Source: Desertivirga brevis (lineage in GTDB: Bacteria > Bacteroidota > Bacteroidia > Sphingobacteriales > Sphingobacteriaceae). Taken from it: a stretch of 64,000 bases of DNA. The position numbers and the translations under genes are program-made. Shown piece after piece: positions 25,519-34,304 of the stretch (the stretch's first letter is position 1; each line of letters begins with the position of its first letter). The DNA is taken from assembly GCF_017355835.1 (NCBI RefSeq), contig NZ_JAFEWF010000009.1, forward strand, positions 332,478 through 396,477, in the 5' to 3' direction. The notes under the pieces were generated by a model, which worked only from the letters and a program-made list of their open reading frames with translations, ran no database searches and had not been told where the DNA came from.

Positions 25519-26094
25519 GTGAGTACTAAAACCGAATTGTTGAATGAGTCCAGTGCGGAAACCTTAGAGGTTGGTGATAGGATCAGGATCTTAAGGATAA
25601 CCCAGAAAAGAACGTTGCAGGAGGTTGCCGACAGCTGCGGTCTGTCCAAGAGTATGATCTCGAAAATCGAAAACAACAGGACGGTGCCTTCTGTAGCAAC
25701 ACTTGTTAAAATCGCACAAACGCTCGGGACCAATATATCCAATCTCCTGGAGCGTGATGGCTGGTCAAAAGCAATTGTTACTACCCGGCAGGAAGCGGAG
25801 GAGAAATTCGTTTCAACGGAAAAAGGGTATTCAATATTCCCTTATGCCTCAGAGTTTCATGGAAAAAAAATGCAGCCCTTTTTATTTGAAGCGATAAAAG
25901 GGAAAGTTATCCCTCATCAGCTGTCGCATGAGGGGGAGGAGTTTGTTTTTATTGTGGAAGGATCTATGAGGATGCAGGTTGCCGAAACGGAGTATATCCT
26001 TAAAACGGGAGATAGTTTGTATTTCAACGCACTTCAAAAACACGGCATTATTCCTATCTCTGATAAGGTGGTTTACATAGATATTTTTGTCTAA
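25519..26094 (+). CDS. XRE-family transcriptional regulator with C-terminal cupin
   Basis: The start is uncertain: GTG 25519 (191 aa, chosen) or TTG 25489; no ATG precedes the HTH domain. The HTH domain has the pattern LRITQKRTLQEVADSCGLSKSMISKIENN (about residues 20-48). The C-terminal half is a cupin with HEGEEFVFIVEGSMRMQVAE and a final HGIIPISDKVVYIDIFV. This architecture (HTH_3 plus cupin_2) is common in regulators that sense a small ligand, often controlling sugar or amine catabolism next door. It may regulate the GH39 gene or the dehydrogenase gene at 26240. Confidence 0.88.
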   Translation: MSTKTELLNESSAETLEVGDRIRILRITQKRTLQEVADSCGLSKSMISKIENNRTVPSVATLVKIAQTLGTNISNLLERDGWSKAIVTTRQEAEEKFVSTEKGYSIFPYASEFHGKKMQPFLFEAIKGKVIPHQLSHEGEEFVFIVEGSMRMQVAETEYILKTGDSLYFNALQKHGIIPISDKVVYIDIFV

Positions 26095-26239
26095 GCTAAT
26101 TGCCAATTCATTCAGTACCTCTGTCTCGCCCTACTATTACATATGAAGAGAACCGTCTTTATTGACAGCAGTTTGCGCTGTTAATGGAGCCCCTGGGAAC
26201 ATAAACTGCCTCGTTACTTTAAAAAATATTTTATTGAAA

Positions 26240-27985
26240 ATGACCTTTATTGAAATATCAAAACTAGCCATAACCCTTTCCGCTGTTGTTTTCTTAGCGG
26301 TTAGCAGTACACTTGCTCAATCAACCACTAACGCTGGCTTAACACTTCCCAGCAAATTCAAGGCAGAGATGCTGATCGACGGGTTAGGCGGGGCCCGCCA
26401 CATTGCAGTTACCCCCAACAACAAGATCTATGTACGCTTATCCCGGTTAAGGGAAGGTAAGGGCACGGTGTTGCTCGGGGAAAAGGATAATAAAGCTACT
26501 GTTATTTCCCGCTTCGGTGATTTTGCAGGAACAGGGGTTTATTTAAAAAACGGCTACCTCTATACCTCGTCTAACAGCGAAGTTTTTCGCTACAAACTGA
26601 ATGAGAACTTTGAGGTAGTTGATCCAGCTGTACCTGAAAAGCTCGTTACCGGCCTGGTTGATCAAGGCACTCACGAAACGAAGTCAATTGTGGTAGACGA
26701 TGCCGGAAACATGTATATTCCGATCGGTGCACCTTCAAATTCCTGTCAGGAAAAAGACAGGCAACAAGGATCGTTGGGTATTAAAGATTGTCCTTTGCTG
26801 CAAACAGCCGGGGGAGTATGGCTTTTTAAATCCGACAAATTAAATCAAACCTACCATGACGGCATTCGCTACGCCACGGGTTTAAGGAATGTTGTTGCTG
26901 TAGATTTTAACAAGCAAACCAATGCTCTGTATGTTATGCAGCATGGGCGGGATCAGTTGAATACGATCTTCCCTGATCTATACTCTGTAAAGGATAATGC
27001 AGAGCTGCCTGCTGAATGTATGTATGCCCTGTCTCAAGGTGCTGATGCGGGCTGGCCTTTCATCTATTATGATCCGATGAAGAAGAAAAAAATGCTTGCT
27101 CCTGAATATGGTGGCGACGGCAAGAAGGAAGGATCTTCACAATATTTAGATCCTGTAGCTGCCTACCCCGCTCATATGGCACCCAATGGCTTACTGTTTT
27201 ATACCGGCAATCAATTTCCGGAAAGATATAAGAACGGCGCTTTTATCGCTTTTCATGGGTCATGGAACCGTGCTCCGGAACCTCAAAAAGGATTTTTTGT
27301 AGTGTTTCAACCCTTTAAAGATGGGAAGCCTTCCGGCGATTGGGAAGTGTTTGCAGACGGCTTTGCAGGATCGCCGGAGAAAGCAGCTATTGGCAGGGCA
27401 GAGCGCAAACCTTGCGGTTTAGCCCAGGGGCCTGATGGTTCCTTATATATATCCGACGATGTAAAAGGAGCTATTTTTAAAATAAGTTATAATGCCAATG
27501 CTGTTGAACCAGCTATGGCCGCCAGCCTTAAGACCCCTGCAGTTGTTAAAGCCGGATCGCCAGGTGTTAAGCCTGCCCCAGCAAAACCAAGGGTGGTTAA
27601 GCCAGTTCCGGCAGTGGCGAAGAAACCTGTGGTTGCATCGAAACCTACTGCCGTATCCAAATCAATAGCAGCTGGCAAAGCTATTTATATGCAAAGTTGC
27701 GTAGCATGCCATCAGGTTGATGGGGGAGGGGTGCAAAATCTAAATCCTCCCTTAATCAAAACAAGCTATGTACTAGGTGCACCGCAAAAGTTAATTAACG
27801 TGCTGTTGAAAGGTCTATCGCAACAGCCGGTAGATGGCGAGATGTATAGCAATGCCATGCCTCCTTACAATTATCTTAGCGACAAACAAATTGCCGATGT
27901 TTTAACCTATGTCAGGAACAACTTCGGTAACAAAGCCAGCGCAATCACACCCGAGCAGGTGAAGGCTGTAAGAGCTAAAAAGTAG
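26240..27985 (+). CDS. Secreted sorbosone dehydrogenase-type (PQQ) protein with C-terminal cytochrome c
   Basis: The start is placed at ATG 26240 (MTFIEISKLAITLSAVV), which gives a signal peptide cut near TLAQ (about 30); an upstream in-frame Met at 26162 lacks that. 581 residues. Residues 40-430 form a beta-propeller of the glucose/sorbosone dehydrogenase family (GGARHIAVTPNNKIYVRL, HGSWNRAPEPQKGFFVVF, RKPCGLAQGPDGSLYISDD). A Pro/Ala/Lys-rich linker (about 435-480) leads to a monohaem cytochrome c with CVACH (Cys487) and a candidate axial Met in NAMPPYNYLSD. It probably oxidises sugars in the periplasm and passes electrons on. Confidence 0.87.
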   Translation: MTFIEISKLAITLSAVVFLAVSSTLAQSTTNAGLTLPSKFKAEMLIDGLGGARHIAVTPNNKIYVRLSRLREGKGTVLLGEKDNKATVISRFGDFAGTGVYLKNGYLYTSSNSEVFRYKLNENFEVVDPAVPEKLVTGLVDQGTHETKSIVVDDAGNMYIPIGAPSNSCQEKDRQQGSLGIKDCPLLQTAGGVWLFKSDKLNQTYHDGIRYATGLRNVVAVDFNKQTNALYVMQHGRDQLNTIFPDLYSVKDNAELPAECMYALSQGADAGWPFIYYDPMKKKKMLAPEYGGDGKKEGSSQYLDPVAAYPAHMAPNGLLFYTGNQFPERYKNGAFIAFHGSWNRAPEPQKGFFVVFQPFKDGKPSGDWEVFADGFAGSPEKAAIGRAERKPCGLAQGPDGSLYISDDVKGAIFKISYNANAVEPAMAASLKTPAVVKAGSPGVKPAPAKPRVVKPVPAVAKKPVVASKPTAVSKSIAAGKAIYMQSCVACHQVDGGGVQNLNPPLIKTSYVLGAPQKLINVLLKGLSQQPVDGEMYSNAMPPYNYLSDKQIADVLTYVRNNFGNKASAITPEQVKAVRAKK

Positions 27986-28004
27986 AAAGTATAATACAAA
28001 TTCA

Positions 28005-28031
28005 AATGCTCAGCTATTGTAGCTGAGCATT
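28005..28031. terminator. Hairpin after the dehydrogenase gene, possible terminator
   Basis: A perfect 12-bp stem (28005-28016 / 28020-28031) with a TTG loop, 20 nt after the stop at 27985. There is no T-tract on the plus strand, so termination efficiency is uncertain. Confidence 0.45.
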
Positions 28032-28141
28032 GAAAGCCGGGCCTAAAAATTCTGTAAGTATAATCTTGCCGAGTCGTATGCAATCTTACTGTTAAACGGG
28101 CTGCTTAAAACGTCGTAACGAGGTAAAGATCTGACCAGTAG

Positions 28142-28254
28142 GGTAAAATCATTCTTAAAAATTTTAGAGTGGATAATCGTAACAAGGACCTGCTGGAGCT
28201 CTTGGTAAGTGAGTTGATCACATATTACAATAAGTAATGGATCGCCTCTTTACT
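28142..28254. repeat. 113-bp direct repeat, left copy (3' end of a TlpA-type gene)
   Basis: Identical to 36932-37044 except at 28190 (C vs A) and 28250 (T vs A). In the right copy the first 96 bases encode the last 31 residues and stop of the TlpA-family protein, so this left copy is a gene fragment without its 5' part. It abuts the truncated aldo/keto reductase gene on the right. The sequence between the two copies is 8.7 kb. Confidence 0.95.
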
Positions 28255-28352
28255 GCCTGCACGACTTCATTATCATTTATGAACCATGTTCCCAGACCAA
28301 GGTTTGGAATTTTAACGCCATTAGATAATGTATAGTTTTCTTCTAAAATCAT
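28245..28352 (-). pseudogene. Aldo/keto reductase, truncated after about 35 codons
   Basis: On the minus strand from ATG 28352 the frame reads MILEENYTLSNGV, KIPNLGLGTWFINDNE, VVQAVK, which is the N-terminus of an aldo/keto reductase (2,5-diketogluconate reductase type; the LSNG and GLGTW motifs). It runs into the left copy of the direct repeat near 28250 and stops. It lies 51 nt after the SDR stop and was evidently the last gene of that operon. About 90% of the gene, with the catalytic Tyr and Lys, is missing. Confidence 0.8.
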
Positions 28353-28403
28353 GTTTAAATGTTTTTCTTTTTTTATCCGCTACCGCAAAAAGCACGGTTT
28401 ATT

Positions 28404-29150
28404 CTACATTTCCTGCGAGGTTGGACGGAAGATAACTTCGTTGATGTCTACATCCTCGGGCTGACTGATAGCAAAAGCAACTACACGTGCAAAACTCTCC
28501 GGACTAATCCCTACCGCTCCCACATAATCTTCATTAGCCTGGCGAACATTTACATCTGTGATTTGTTCCAGCAGTTCTGTTTTAACTGCGCCGGGACAGA
28601 CGATGGTTGTACGGATATTATAAGGTTTTACTTCCATTCGTAACCCTTCTGTTAATGCTCGAACGGCATATTTGGTAGCAGAATAAACTGCAGAACCGGT
28701 GAATACTTTATGGCCGGCTACAGAAGAAGTATTGATAATCTGTCCTGACTTCTGCTCTTTCATGTAAGGAAGTACGGCAGCAATACCATTCAGTACTCCT
28801 TTGATGTTCACATCAATCATCTTCTCCCATTCGTCAACGTGAAGACTATCCATAGTCGACAAGGGCATTATACCGGCATTATTGAGTATGACATCTACCC
28901 GTCCGAATTGCTCAACAGCTGCATCTACCAGGCTTTTTACCTGTTCACGCTGCGTTACATCAACAGCAACGGCGAGTGCTTTTCCACCATTGTCCTGGAT
29001 TTCTTTTGCCAACTTTTCAATTCTGTCGGCTCTTCTTGCACCCAGTACAACCGTTGCGCCAAGCTCTGACAAATGCTTTGCTGCAGCTTCGCCCATACCG
29101 CTGCTTGCTCCTGTAATTACTACTACTTTACCTCTAATGTTATTTTCCAT
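28404..29150 (-). CDS. Short-chain dehydrogenase/reductase (SDR)
   Basis: 248 residues. The cofactor motif TGASSGMG (about residues 14-21), NNAG (about 91-94), a catalytic Ser in NTSSVAG, and YSATKYA (YxxxK, about 154-160) are complete, so the enzyme is a classical SDR, NAD(P)-dependent. It resembles the serine 3-dehydrogenase/YdfG-type group, but the substrate cannot be told. It is the seventh gene of the AraC-headed minus-strand operon, 69 nt after the DUF2255 gene. Confidence 0.92.
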   Translation of the reverse strand: MENNIRGKVVVITGASSGMGEAAAKHLSELGATVVLGARRADRIEKLAKEIQDNGGKALAVAVDVTQREQVKSLVDAAVEQFGRVDVILNNAGIMPLSTMDSLHVDEWEKMIDVNIKGVLNGIAAVLPYMKEQKSGQIINTSSVAGHKVFTGSAVYSATKYAVRALTEGLRMEVKPYNIRTTIVCPGAVKTELLEQITDVNVRQANEDYVGAVGISPESFARVVAFAISQPEDVDINEVIFRPTSQEM

Positions 29151-29219
29151 ATTTATAGTTTTTTACTCTTGCGGACACCCGGTGAGATATGTCCCTGCTT
29201 CTTATAATTTATTTTTAAA

Positions 29220-29603
29220 TTAAACAGGTGTGATTTTTACTGTCGCTGCTTTAGCACGATGACTAATCATAGGTGTGAGATAAGGACTCTTACTATACTT
29301 ATTCTTATAAGCCTCGTCAATAAGATTATTGATATGACCTTGCACCAGTTCAAATCTTACTTCTTTTGTCATTCCGGCTGCCATAATGCGTCCGCCTTTC
29401 TGTTGCATTGCAGATTTAAACCATCTTGAATTAACGCCATTATACGCCCTAACATATAATTCATCATTAACAACTACTTCCCATATCCAAGTAGGTGTTC
29501 CGTATGTTTTTCCATCTTCACGAAAGGGAGCAATTTTAAGGTCGTCGGCTTTGTCAATTTGCCTTAATTCAATAGCTTCAAATTGCTTGTTCTCTGTGTT
29601 CAT
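29220..29603 (-). CDS. DUF2255 family protein
   Basis: 127 residues, cytoplasmic. TPTWIWEVVVNDELYVRAYNGVNSRWFKSA is the DUF2255 signature, related to the split-barrel/nitroreductase-like small proteins that bind flavin or other cofactors. It starts within the stop of the CMD-monooxygenase gene (shared A of TAATG), so it is translationally coupled. Its function in the operon is unknown; it may be a redox helper. Confidence 0.85.
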   Translation of the reverse strand: MNTENKQFEAIELRQIDKADDLKIAPFREDGKTYGTPTWIWEVVVNDELYVRAYNGVNSRWFKSAMQQKGGRIMAAGMTKEVRFELVQGHINNLIDEAYKNKYSKSPYLTPMISHRAKAATVKITPV

Positions 29604-30670
29604 TATTTCAGTTTTTTAAAGATTTCCTGCATGGTGTTCACATCAATGCGTTCCATGTCTACCAATTTCAACGACTTTACCATTTTTTGTGTCGTTGTTT
29701 TATAGAGCTGAAAATGGGGTGTTTGCAAATGCGATTGATAAGCAGCTTTATTCGCATAGATTTCTATAATCCTTATCTGCGTTGGGTTTTCTTTTTGCGA
29801 CATTGGGAAGATGGCAATTACCCCAGGCTCTATTTTTACTGATGCTCCCGCTTCTTCTTTCAGTATAGAGATATACTCTTCCAAATGTTCAGACACAATT
29901 TCAATTTCTGAAATACGAACCAACATATCTGGCTCTGCTACTGGCGTCAACGGCCTTTCGATTATTTTCCTTATTGTATTGGCCTGGGTTTTATTAATTT
30001 GATTTTCAATTAATTGGGCTATTTCTTCCAACTGATTTTCAGTTATCCCTGTGTTTTTTCCGATGCCAATATGCGCTTGCAACTGTGGCTCTACTCCAGT
30101 CATAGCAGCCAGGGCCGATATGGTTATAAATTCACGTTGCTGATAAGTAAAAACGTCGCTGTCAAAAATATCCGCGAATAAATGCTCCTTTAAAAAAGTG
30201 TCTATCCGGGGAGCAAACTCGCCAAAACCGGGTGCTGGTTGTAGCTGGGCCGTTTTCGTCAATGTTTCCAATGTTTTTCTGCCACGTTCGTATTTATTCA
30301 AACTGACTGATATAGATGTTGCTTCTTTACCCACGACATCTTTCTTGCCCCTTGCCTTTCTTTCTTCGACCACTTTCATTAAGGTGTTTATGCCATTCAG
30401 GCTTCTTGGAAAGCCACAATAGGCATATAGCTGTACCAATATTTCTTTTGTTTGGTTGACGGTCAGACCAGCATCAAGCCCGGTATGTAATGCTGTTTTC
30501 AGGTGCTCCAGATCTCCTACAGAAGTCAATGCTGAAATACTTACAAGACTTTGCTGTTGAGCAGTCAGCGGCTGGTATGCATTGTTATTATTCTGGGCAT
30601 TCATACTATTTAGGTTTATTGTTAGAAGGAGCAACAAAAGCCCTTTTATTGTCTTGCGTACATTTATCAT
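29603..30670 (-). CDS. Secreted fusion of two carboxymuconolactone decarboxylase domains and an antibiotic biosynthesis monooxygenase domain
   Basis: 355 residues with a signal peptide (about 1-25, ending NAQ). Residues 38-110 and 170-235 are CMD/AhpD-like repeats (LVSISALTSVGDLEHLKTAL and ITISALAAMTGVEPQLQAH). Residues 250-345 form an ABM/YgiN-like ferredoxin-fold domain (MLVRISEIEIVSEHLEEYIS, YANKAAYQSHLQTPHFQLY). The AhpD-type CxxC pair is absent from both repeats. It may act in peroxide or quinone chemistry in the periplasm; that is inference. It is coupled to DUF2255 downstream and 10 nt from the cupin upstream. Confidence 0.88.
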   Translation of the reverse strand: MINVRKTIKGLLLLLLTINLNSMNAQNNNNAYQPLTAQQQSLVSISALTSVGDLEHLKTALHTGLDAGLTVNQTKEILVQLYAYCGFPRSLNGINTLMKVVEERKARGKKDVVGKEATSISVSLNKYERGRKTLETLTKTAQLQPAPGFGEFAPRIDTFLKEHLFADIFDSDVFTYQQREFITISALAAMTGVEPQLQAHIGIGKNTGITENQLEEIAQLIENQINKTQANTIRKIIERPLTPVAEPDMLVRISEIEIVSEHLEEYISILKEEAGASVKIEPGVIAIFPMSQKENPTQIRIIEIYANKAAYQSHLQTPHFQLYKTTTQKMVKSLKLVDMERIDVNTMQEIFKKLK

Positions 30671-30680
30671 AACCCTTGAT

Positions 30681-31181
30681 TTATTTTTTTACAGCAGTGC
30701 TGTATTCTTCGTCTGTGACAGGCTTTAGCCAAACAACATTTTCAGATCCTTTAAAGTTAGTGATGGCGATATGGACAAATGTGCTGTTGGGCGAAGCTCC
30801 ATGCCAGTGTTCTGTATTTTCAGGAATGTTTACGACATTGCCTTTGTTCAAGGCTTGTGCAGGTTTGCCTTTTTCCTGGTAGAAGCCTTCGCCTTCGGTC
30901 ACAATCAAAACTTGTCCTCTGGGATGGGTGTGCCAATTGGTTCTTGCTCCCGGCTCAAACGTTACACTGCCAATGGCAAAATCATTATTCTTATCTTTTG
31001 CTACCAGTGGCTTTAAGAATGCATTTCCTGTAAACCACTCGTTTGATAATTTATCTCCTTTTGCAAAAAGACCTGTGGTATCTTGATTATTACCTGTATT
31101 CATTGTTTGCGCTTTTAGTGACAGTTGAAATAGAAAGGCCATTGACAGTGCCGCAATTTTTAATCCAGTATTCTTCGTCAT
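30681..31181 (-). CDS. Secreted cupin-domain protein
   Basis: 166 residues with a signal peptide (cut near LKAQ, about 25). The cupin metal-binding motif is seen in PGARTNWHTHPRGQVLIVTEGEG (HxH), and the second motif in PENTEHWHGASPNSTFVHI (HxH). The protein matches the secreted (R)-mandelonitrile lyase-like or quercetinase-like cupins found next to CMD proteins in Bacteroidetes and Proteobacteria. The enzyme activity is unproven. It lies 1 nt after the hydrolase stop. Confidence 0.88.
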   Translation of the reverse strand: MTKNTGLKIAALSMAFLFQLSLKAQTMNTGNNQDTTGLFAKGDKLSNEWFTGNAFLKPLVAKDKNNDFAIGSVTFEPGARTNWHTHPRGQVLIVTEGEGFYQEKGKPAQALNKGNVVNIPENTEHWHGASPNSTFVHIAITNFKGSENVVWLKPVTDEEYSTAVKK

Positions 31182-31182
31182 T

Positions 31183-32280
31183 TCATTTCAGATTTTGGTT
31201 GAAGAAAGAGGTTATCTTATCAAAAGGAATTTTGTCTAACCTGTCGTACAAATCGACGTGGTCTGCACCCGGAACAATCGCCAATTCTTTCGGCTCTGCT
31301 GCCAGTTTGTAGATATCTTCAGAATAGTAACGGGAGTGAGCATTTTCACCAGCAATCAGCAGTATCGGACGAGGTGAAATCATCTGAACGTTCGCTGCCA
31401 TGGGAAAGCTGAAGAAGGACATTGGGGTTGTAGCCGTCCACGCAGTTGTTGAATTAATGGACCTTGGGTGAAAACCTCTGGGTGTTTTATAATACTTCCA
31501 AAAAGCCTCTAAAACTGGATTAGGGTTACTAGGTAGCGTATCGGGAAGTCCTTTGTTTCCTTTTATTATATTGCCTTTTTCATCAAAAGGGACTTCATGC
31601 AAGCCCACTGCTGTTTTACCATTTTCTGCATCTATCCAGCGTTGTTGACTAATGTAATCAATCACCTTGTGCCGTTGTGCTAATGTATAACTGTCTTTGT
31701 AACTACGGCTGATGCTACGGGACATGTCATACATTGAAACAGTGCCTACTGCTTTAATCCGGCTGTCGCTCGTTGCGGCAGTTAATGCCATCCCACTCAA
31801 TCCACAGATGCCTATTACCCCAATTCGCTTACGATCAACGGCAGGCAGCAAACCAATATAGTCTACAGCTGCACTGAAGTCTTCTGTGTTAATCTCCGGC
31901 GAGCCAACGTTACGAACGTCTCCACCACTTTCGCCGGTGAAGGAAGGATCAAATGCTAATGTTACAAAGCCCCTGGATGCAAGTTCGTTTGCATATAATC
32001 CTGATGACTGCTCTTTCACTGCCCCAAAAGGCCCACTCAAAATGATCGCAGCAAGTTTTTGATTACCGATGTTTTTTGGGGAGTACAGATCACCAGAGAC
32101 AGTAATTCCAAACCTGTTCTTGAATGTCACTGGTTGCCTTGTCACCTTATCGTTTAATTCAAAGGTGTAGTGTTCTGTCTGATCTTGCTTGGTCATAACT
32201 TCTTTTCTTTGCTTTGCTTGAGGATAGACCTGCCCAATAAGCAGAAAGGACAAAGCGGCTAATAGTGTTATCTTTTTCAT
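31183..32280 (-). CDS. Secreted alpha/beta hydrolase (dienelactone hydrolase-like)
   Basis: 365 residues with a signal peptide (1-20, ending VYPQ). The fold is recognisable from RFGITVSGDLYSP, IILSGPFGAVKEQSSGLYA and IGVIGICGLSGMALTAAT. The nucleophile elbow therefore reads G-I-C-G-L-S-G instead of the classical GxSxG, as in several relatives of the YcjY/DLH group. A late VPGADHVDLYD supplies the catalytic His. It is co-transcribed with the cupin gene. The substrate is unknown. Confidence 0.87.
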   Translation of the reverse strand: MKKITLLAALSFLLIGQVYPQAKQRKEVMTKQDQTEHYTFELNDKVTRQPVTFKNRFGITVSGDLYSPKNIGNQKLAAIILSGPFGAVKEQSSGLYANELASRGFVTLAFDPSFTGESGGDVRNVGSPEINTEDFSAAVDYIGLLPAVDRKRIGVIGICGLSGMALTAATSDSRIKAVGTVSMYDMSRSISRSYKDSYTLAQRHKVIDYISQQRWIDAENGKTAVGLHEVPFDEKGNIIKGNKGLPDTLPSNPNPVLEAFWKYYKTPRGFHPRSINSTTAWTATTPMSFFSFPMAANVQMISPRPILLIAGENAHSRYYSEDIYKLAAEPKELAIVPGADHVDLYDRLDKIPFDKITSFFNQNLK

Positions 32281-32291
32281 TTATTGATTTT

Positions 32292-32879
32292 CTATGATTG
32301 CTCAATCGTTTTAATTGTTCTTGCAGGCACGCCACCAACCACTGCGTTTGCAGGGACATCTTTTGATACAACTGCTCCTGCTGCTACAACAGCATTTTCA
32401 CCAATGGTTACGCCGGGCAGTATCGTTGCCCCGGCGCCAATCCAAGCATTTTTTTTGATGTGAATATGTCCGGGAACAAGGGAGTGTCTATCGTTGGGGG
32501 AGAGTGGGTGTCCTTCGGATAACAGACTTACTTTTGGTGCAATCAATACACCATCCTCAATGGTAATGCCTCCCAAATCAAGGAAAACACAATCGAAGTT
32601 GATAAAGACGTTTTTACCGATTTTGGTATTCTTTCCATAGTTAAGGTAGAGCGGAGTGAAAACGTCCACGCTTTCATCAATTTTTGAACCCGTGATTTGG
32701 CTAAGTAAATCCCTGACCTCCGCCGGATCGAAGGCGTTGTTTAGCAAAACCAACAACTTTTTGGTAGCAAACGAAGCCTCCCGAAGTTTAAAGGCTTCAG
32801 GGTCATCAGATAGAATGGGTTCTCCTTCTCTTAGGCGTTCAAAAATGTCTCTGCTATGTTGATTCGATACCATACACAA
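32292..32879 (-). CDS. Sugar O-acetyltransferase, hexapeptide-repeat family
   Basis: 195 residues. A helical N-terminal Mac domain (EGEPILSDDPEAFKLREASF) is followed by left-handed beta-helix hexapeptide repeats (IGKNVFINFDCVFLDLGGI, IKKNAWIGAGATILPGVTIG, AVVAAGAVVSKDVPANAVVG). This is the maltose/galactoside O-acetyltransferase group, acetyl-CoA-dependent. It is the first gene after araC in the minus-strand operon, 11 nt before the hydrolase gene. The Bacteroidetes homologue is sometimes annotated NodL-like. The substrate is not defined. Confidence 0.9.
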   Translation of the reverse strand: MCMVSNQHSRDIFERLREGEPILSDDPEAFKLREASFATKKLLVLLNNAFDPAEVRDLLSQITGSKIDESVDVFTPLYLNYGKNTKIGKNVFINFDCVFLDLGGITIEDGVLIAPKVSLLSEGHPLSPNDRHSLVPGHIHIKKNAWIGAGATILPGVTIGENAVVAAGAVVSKDVPANAVVGGVPARTIKTIEQS

Positions 32880-32935
32880 AGGTCATATAATAATCCCCCT
32901 GCTTATAATGAATATCAAACCAATACTTAAGAATT

Positions 32936-33814
32936 TCAAACCGACTGCAATCTGAGCGATTTTGGGTTCGTACCAGTAAGCCTTTTAAAGAAGTTATTAA
33001 AGTAAGTGATATATTCAAAACCAAGTGCATAAGCGATATCGGCAATGTTCCATGCGGTATGTTGTAGGAGTGCTTTTGCTTCGCTAACAATGCGTTCTGT
33101 TATATGGGTTGTTGTGGATTTGCCTGTAACTTCTTTAACTGCCCTGTTGAGGTAATTGACATGTACATTCAAAGCATTCGCGTAATCCTGGGCTGTTTTA
33201 AGTCGCAAAGGATTATCAGCACTTTCGATTGGGAATTGCCTTTCCAGCAGTTCAAGGAAAACCGCTGTGAGGCGGGAAGCTGCATTGTTATGCTGGTCGT
33301 AATGGTCCGAAGGCTGAAGTTTTAAAGCTTCATGAATAATCAAATTGATGTAGTTCCGTATGAGGTCATCTTTATAGGTATAGTCGCTCTTTTGTTCATC
33401 TATCATCCGCTGGAATAAGGAATTAAGAAACAGCCTTTTCGGTTCATCGATCTTTAAAACAGGTGTGCCACCTATCTTAAATAAAGGAGAGTTTTGCAAA
33501 CTTTCCGAACGGTCGGATGCTTTGAAAAAGTCTTCGGAAAAAAGAACCGTATAGCCTAGATAGGTGTTGGAAATGGTCTCCCAGGAATAAGGAATGTGCG
33601 GATTGCCAAAAAACAAAATCGAGCCTTCCTGCTCAAAACTTCTATCGGCATAATGGATTTTACTTTTTCCGGTGGTTAAACAAATCTTGTAAAAATCCTT
33701 TCTGCTATACGTCTTGGTAGCGCTGCCGTCTGCTTCAATTTGAAATACATTAAAACCCTTCAGCTTTAGTTCATTGTTGAACTCTGATACCTCTCGCACA
33801 TTTTTGTCTTCCAT
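32936..33814 (-). CDS. AraC-family transcriptional regulator
   Basis: 292 residues. The N-terminal cupin-like ligand domain ends near residue 180. The C-terminal AraC DNA-binding domain includes AQDYANALNVHVNYLNRAVK and the second helix-turn-helix AWNIADIAYALGFEYITYFN, ending RLTGTNPKSLR. It lies 56 nt upstream of the acetyltransferase gene, at the head of the operon 28245-33814, and is the likely regulator of the reductase and hydrolase genes. Confidence 0.9.
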   Translation of the reverse strand: MEDKNVREVSEFNNELKLKGFNVFQIEADGSATKTYSRKDFYKICLTTGKSKIHYADRSFEQEGSILFFGNPHIPYSWETISNTYLGYTVLFSEDFFKASDRSESLQNSPLFKIGGTPVLKIDEPKRLFLNSLFQRMIDEQKSDYTYKDDLIRNYINLIIHEALKLQPSDHYDQHNNAASRLTAVFLELLERQFPIESADNPLRLKTAQDYANALNVHVNYLNRAVKEVTGKSTTTHITERIVSEAKALLQHTAWNIADIAYALGFEYITYFNNFFKRLTGTNPKSLRLQSV

Positions 33815-33867
33815 TTAGCAAAGTTAAGAAAATCAAATTAACAGTTTAAGGAATCGATGGAGAATGA

Positions 33868-34134
33868 GAGCGTGAGGAGACGAATGTTTATCTAAATGCG
33901 CAACGCTTTGTCTACTCCGAACTCCTTTATGCCTTCCTATGCGCATGCCAACTGGCCCATCAAACTGAAGAAGTTCCCAGGAAAGATAACAACCTCTTTG
34001 ACGATTGTTTCTTCGACCACAACCTCGAATTGGCCACGCAAGACGCAAATGTTCAGGTTATGATGGAGGGCATCAATGAGATATTAGAAGTAAACAGGTC
34101 ATTGATTATTATGAAGATGAAGATTAGGATTTAG
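33868..34134 (+). pseudogene. Coding relic without a start codon
   Basis: An open plus-strand frame of 88 codons between a TGA (33865-33867) and a TAG (34132-34134) reads like protein: NVYLNAQRFVYSELLYAFL, then DDCFFDHNLELATQDANVQV and IIMKMKIRI. No usable start codon lies in the first half. It looks like the C-terminal remnant of a longer gene whose 5' part was lost, probably when the AraC operon was placed beside it. The family is unrecognised. Confidence 0.45.
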
Positions 34135-34304
34135 GTAAAGCAGGCTGGAAATTGGAATAGGGAGAATAGGAATTTTGTAGGTATAGAAGAAAGTGCTGGT
34201 CTTCCTTATTCTTTGTCACTACGAGAAGGGAAATTTGTTAACTTGGCCTCAATTATTGCTAGTACTACCCAATTATTAAAGTTGGCATTTCTAAATCCGA
34301 AATT

